DNA from: Hyphomicrobiales bacterium
GTDB taxonomy: Bacteria > Pseudomonadota > Alphaproteobacteria > Rhizobiales > JAJFHB01
Assembly (NCBI GenBank): GCA_021775795.1
Contig: JAJFHB010000582.1
Coordinates: 1 to 7,451, forward strand
Direction: 5' to 3'
Length of the DNA: 7,451 bases
Part shown: piece after piece, positions 5,004 to 7,451 of the stretch
Position numbering within the stretch: position 1 is the first letter of the stretch
Layout: every line of letters starts with the position of its first letter
Notes under the pieces: model-generated
What the model was told of the DNA's origin: nothing
What the model saw: only the letters and a program-made list of their open reading frames with translations
Databases searched by the model: none
Made by a program: the position numbers and the translations under genes

Positions 5004-7451
5004 ATGAAGACCATTGATGAGCTCAAAGCGCAGCGTGAAGCATCGCTCACCGCAACTGCGGGAGGACCTCCGGCACGCACATCAAACCCGTTCTTCGGCG
5101 TCGGGCCGATCACCGATCTGACAACAGATGAGGTGAATGCCCGCCTTCTCCGCCTTGAGTTTGATGCCTGGCTTGAAAGCAATTATCGCAAGCTTGATGA
5201 CAAGGGCCGGGATGTTGGTCCTTTCACCTCAGCGGAGATCGGACGTTCCATGCACCGTGGCTACCCAGCCGACAAGGTGCTGGGCGACATGATGCGCGAA
5301 ATTCATCGCTATTTCGGTTTTCCGAAAACCAACAAGATGGCGGTCGGTCTGGGTGGCGGACATAGCGGCTTTACGGTTTGCCTCATGCACCTGATGAACG
5401 CCAATGATGCTGGCCAGCACATTTTCATCGATACACCAGAGCCGGAATCAGAGGCTGCCGGTGGTGGCGGCTTTTTCCGCCAGTCCTGGGGCGCTCAGAT
5501 CATCGAAATGCAGCGATATGCGCCGAACGGAGACGAAACCCGGCTTCATTTCGCCAGCAACGAGGGGGCAATTCCCACCGCTGACGAACTCCAGGAAATG
5601 GGCATCAAACTGTTTGTCGGCGTTGGCCATGAAACAACCGGTGCCACCACATACACAAAGCAGGACGTTGCCAATCTGCTGGAGTGGATTGACCGCGATC
5701 CGCCCCATCATCATGCCGTACTCGATGCAACCTCCATGCTCGGCGCCATGCCCTGGGGCGAAGAGGTCGTCAACGAGGTGGTGTCCAAATGTTGCATGTT
5801 CATGCCTTTTCAAAAGGCAATCGGCGGCATTTCAGGTTACTTTGTCATTTCTTGCACCCCGCAGGCGCTCAACCTTATTGACGTCAACCAGCGTGACCCG
5901 GCCTGGGCCATTCCGCGCCAGCTCAAGATTGCCGTGCCGAGTGATCCAAAGCGTCCTCTGTCCAGCGAAATCACGACAGCCCTTGGGCCGATCTACGATC
6001 CCGATGGGGACAAGATGCTGGGCGGCATCATCAATACCTATTCTGCTCTTGCCTATGCCGAAACCACATTTGGCCTGTTGCGTTCGGAAAGCATCGTTGG
6101 CTCGGTCTCTGATCTGAACAAGCGATCCATGGCCAACCGCCAGGCAATCAACGACTGGGTCGCAACTCACAGCCTCATGGAAATGGGTGTAAGCGATGAG
6201 GACCGTCGTGGTGCAGCCGTCACCTTGCTCAAAATCAACGATCCCGACGTTACGGACACAGACGTACACAACACCATCATTGCCCGATCCAAACAGATTC
6301 TCGGCTATGAGGGCCTGACCCATCCAAACGGCGAACATGAAAGCGGTCTTGATGTGGCCCGTTACGTAAACGCTTTTCCTGGAACGCCCGGCGACTATCG
6401 TGCCTGGATCGGCGGCATCCGGCCCACAACCGACATCGTCGCTCTGCTCGAAAACCTTCAGTATGCGTATCATCGTGCGAAAATCATCGTGCTCGAAGAA
6501 CAGCTGGCCGAGTTTGGGGTCACCTTCGAGCCCTCAGCGTCGTCAAATGAACGCCTGCGCCAGGACGATCGGGACCGTGCCTACAAAGTGCTCATCGCCG
6601 ACCTTGTCGGCCTGCGCTTTGGATCAGATGGCGCTCCTGACCATTCAGAGGTTCGCGCTCATGTTGAAGCCAAAGGTGGCATCTTCCACGAAGGCCCGTT
6701 GACCGAGAGCGCGAAACTGGAGAATGGCCACATTCACTTTTTCTACCAGCCTGATCTCAGCCGCGCCGACGAGTTGCTGCCGCAAACTGACAGCGGCCAG
6801 TATGATGCCGTAATCGCTGCGGCAACTTTTCTTCCGCAAGACTGCCTCTTCCCTGAAGGTGGTGTTCGCATCGGTGCTGGTACCGGCAACATGGGTTCCA
6901 AATCCTGGGGCGGCGGCAATGGCGATGGCGGTTCGGCACCGCTTATGAACACACCCAGCTTCAACTCCCGCGCCACGGCGCAAATGGCCTTCAAGGCTCT
7001 CCTTAAAGTGTTGCCCGATCTTGCCGTTGACACCCTGCATGAACGCGTCGTCGCCTGCAACTTTGATACCGGCAAAAATCTTTGCGAGTTTCCAACCGAG
7101 AAGCTCGAAGGCAAAAAGCTGGCTGTAATCGGCTACGGCAACATCGGCCGCGAAGTGGCCAAACTGGCCCAGGCCTTCGGCATGTCGGTTTCCATTCACG
7201 CCCGGGACCATCATCGCGCCTGGATTGAATCGGAAGGCTTCACCTTTGCCCCCACCGCCGAAGACGCCGCCCGTGGTGCCGATGTGATCAGCCCCCACAC
7301 GGGCCTGGGTGCAGTGAACCCAGACTCTGGCAAGTTTGCCAACGCTGGTTTCGTCGATGCCACCGTGCTCAACGCCCTCAACGATGGTGCCGTGGTCGTC
7401 AACTATGACCGGGGCGAGGTCATTGACGCTGCTGCTCTTGACCAGGCACTG
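5004..7451 (+). CDS. Fusion: PSAT-like aminotransferase + D-2-hydroxyacid dehydrogenase (3' end outside window)
   Basis: The frame runs 816 codons from ATG 5004 to the window edge without a stop. Residues ~28-490 form a class V, fold-type I PLP aminotransferase resembling phosphoserine aminotransferase. Visible features are GLGGGHSGF (115-123), the pyridine-binding aspartate D241 in VLDATS, the likely Schiff-base lysine K271 in PFQKAIGG, INTYS (343-347), and a PSAT-like C-terminal end AWIGGIRPTTDIVALLENL (467-485). A charged linker (~491-525) follows. From ~527 a D-2-hydroxyacid dehydrogenase begins: KVLIADL, NTPSFNSRATAQ (649-660), the nucleotide-binding loop VIGYGNIGREVAKLAQAFGM (708-727) and the catalytic arginine R803 in NYDRGEVID. 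The catalytic Glu and His would lie beyond the edge. The halves could catalyse consecutive serine-pathway steps (SerA then SerC), or a hydroxypyruvate/serine interconversion. Cofactor residues suggest NADP(H). The gene follows modC at 265 nt and is probably a separate transcription unit. Domain calls are firm; the exact substrate is unknown. Confidence 0.85.
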   Translation, partial: MKTIDELKAQREASLTATAGGPPARTSNPFFGVGPITDLTTDEVNARLLRLEFDAWLESNYRKLDDKGRDVGPFTSAEIGRSMHRGYPADKVLGDMMREIHRYFGFPKTNKMAVGLGGGHSGFTVCLMHLMNANDAGQHIFIDTPEPESEAAGGGGFFRQSWGAQIIEMQRYAPNGDETRLHFASNEGAIPTADELQEMGIKLFVGVGHETTGATTYTKQDVANLLEWIDRDPPHHHAVLDATSMLGAMPWGEEVVNEVVSKCCMFMPFQKAIGGISGYFVISCTPQALNLIDVNQRDPAWAIPRQLKIAVPSDPKRPLSSEITTALGPIYDPDGDKMLGGIINTYSALAYAETTFGLLRSESIVGSVSDLNKRSMANRQAINDWVATHSLMEMGVSDEDRRGAAVTLLKINDPDVTDTDVHNTIIARSKQILGYEGLTHPNGEHESGLDVARYVNAFPGTPGDYRAWIGGIRPTTDIVALLENLQYAYHRAKIIVLEEQLAEFGVTFEPSASSNERLRQDDRDRAYKVLIADLVGLRFGSDGAPDHSEVRAHVEAKGGIFHEGPLTESAKLENGHIHFFYQPDLSRADELLPQTDSGQYDAVIAAATFLPQDCLFPEGGVRIGAGTGNMGSKSWGGGNGDGGSAPLMNTPSFNSRATAQMAFKALLKVLPDLAVDTLHERVVACNFDTGKNLCEFPTEKLEGKKLAVIGYGNIGREVAKLAQAFGMSVSIHARDHHRAWIESEGFTFAPTAEDAARGADVISPHTGLGAVNPDSGKFANAGFVDATVLNALNDGAVVVNYDRGEVIDAAALDQAL

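Noticed and set aside
5404..6117. 237-codon open frame overlapping the fusion gene on the + strand
   Set aside because: It lies wholly inside the fusion gene in another frame, is rich in Ser/Arg/Pro, has no recognisable motif, and lacks a ribosome binding site. The overlapping frame has clear enzyme motifs.
6645..7298. 217-codon minus-strand open frame opposite the dehydrogenase domain
   Set aside because: It is antisense to conserved dehydrogenase motifs. Its Gly-rich composition mirrors the codon bias of the real gene, and no family features are seen.

Overview
The window looks like chromosomal DNA from an alphaproteobacterium, probably of the Rhizobiales/Rhodobacterales type. This is inferred from the moderately high GC content (by eye), the densely packed operons with ATGA/GTGA overlaps, and the style of the proteins. 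No rRNA, tRNA, CRISPR array or intact mobile element is visible. All supported genes lie on the + strand.

Region 1 (1-2049) is the 3' part of an ABC import operon of the spermidine/putrescine (Pot-like) class. It holds the tail of a first permease, a complete PotC-like second permease and a PotA-like ATPase, joined by 4-nt stop/start overlaps. The substrate-binding protein is not in the window, so the substrate stays open.

Region 2 (2050-4738) is a complete modABC molybdate (possibly tungstate) uptake operon. It contains a periplasmic binding protein of the ATxTNF type, a ModB permease, and a ModC ATPase with a C-terminal Mop/TOBE domain. A good sigma70-like promoter (TTGACA-N16-TATGTT) lies just upstream of modA, and its spacer holds a perfect 10-bp palindrome that could be an operator.

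Region 3 (4739-5003) is a 265-nt non-coding gap with short repeats and a strong ribosome binding site at its 3' end. It has no convincing terminator or promoter.

Region 4 (5004 to the window end) is the most unusual item. It is one uninterrupted reading frame of 816 codons, still open at the edge, that joins an N-terminal fold-type I (class V) PLP aminotransferase resembling phosphoserine aminotransferase to a C-terminal D-2-hydroxyacid dehydrogenase resembling phosphoglycerate dehydrogenase or glyoxylate/hydroxypyruvate reductase. The two activities are consecutive in serine metabolism, either 3-phosphoglycerate to phosphoserine or serine/hydroxypyruvate/glycerate. The dehydrogenase has an Ala-Arg in place of the usual NAD-selecting acidic residue, which suggests NADP(H), and an atypical glycine-rich segment before the cofactor domain. 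Its true reaction cannot be fixed from the sequence, and the neighbouring transporters do not reveal it.
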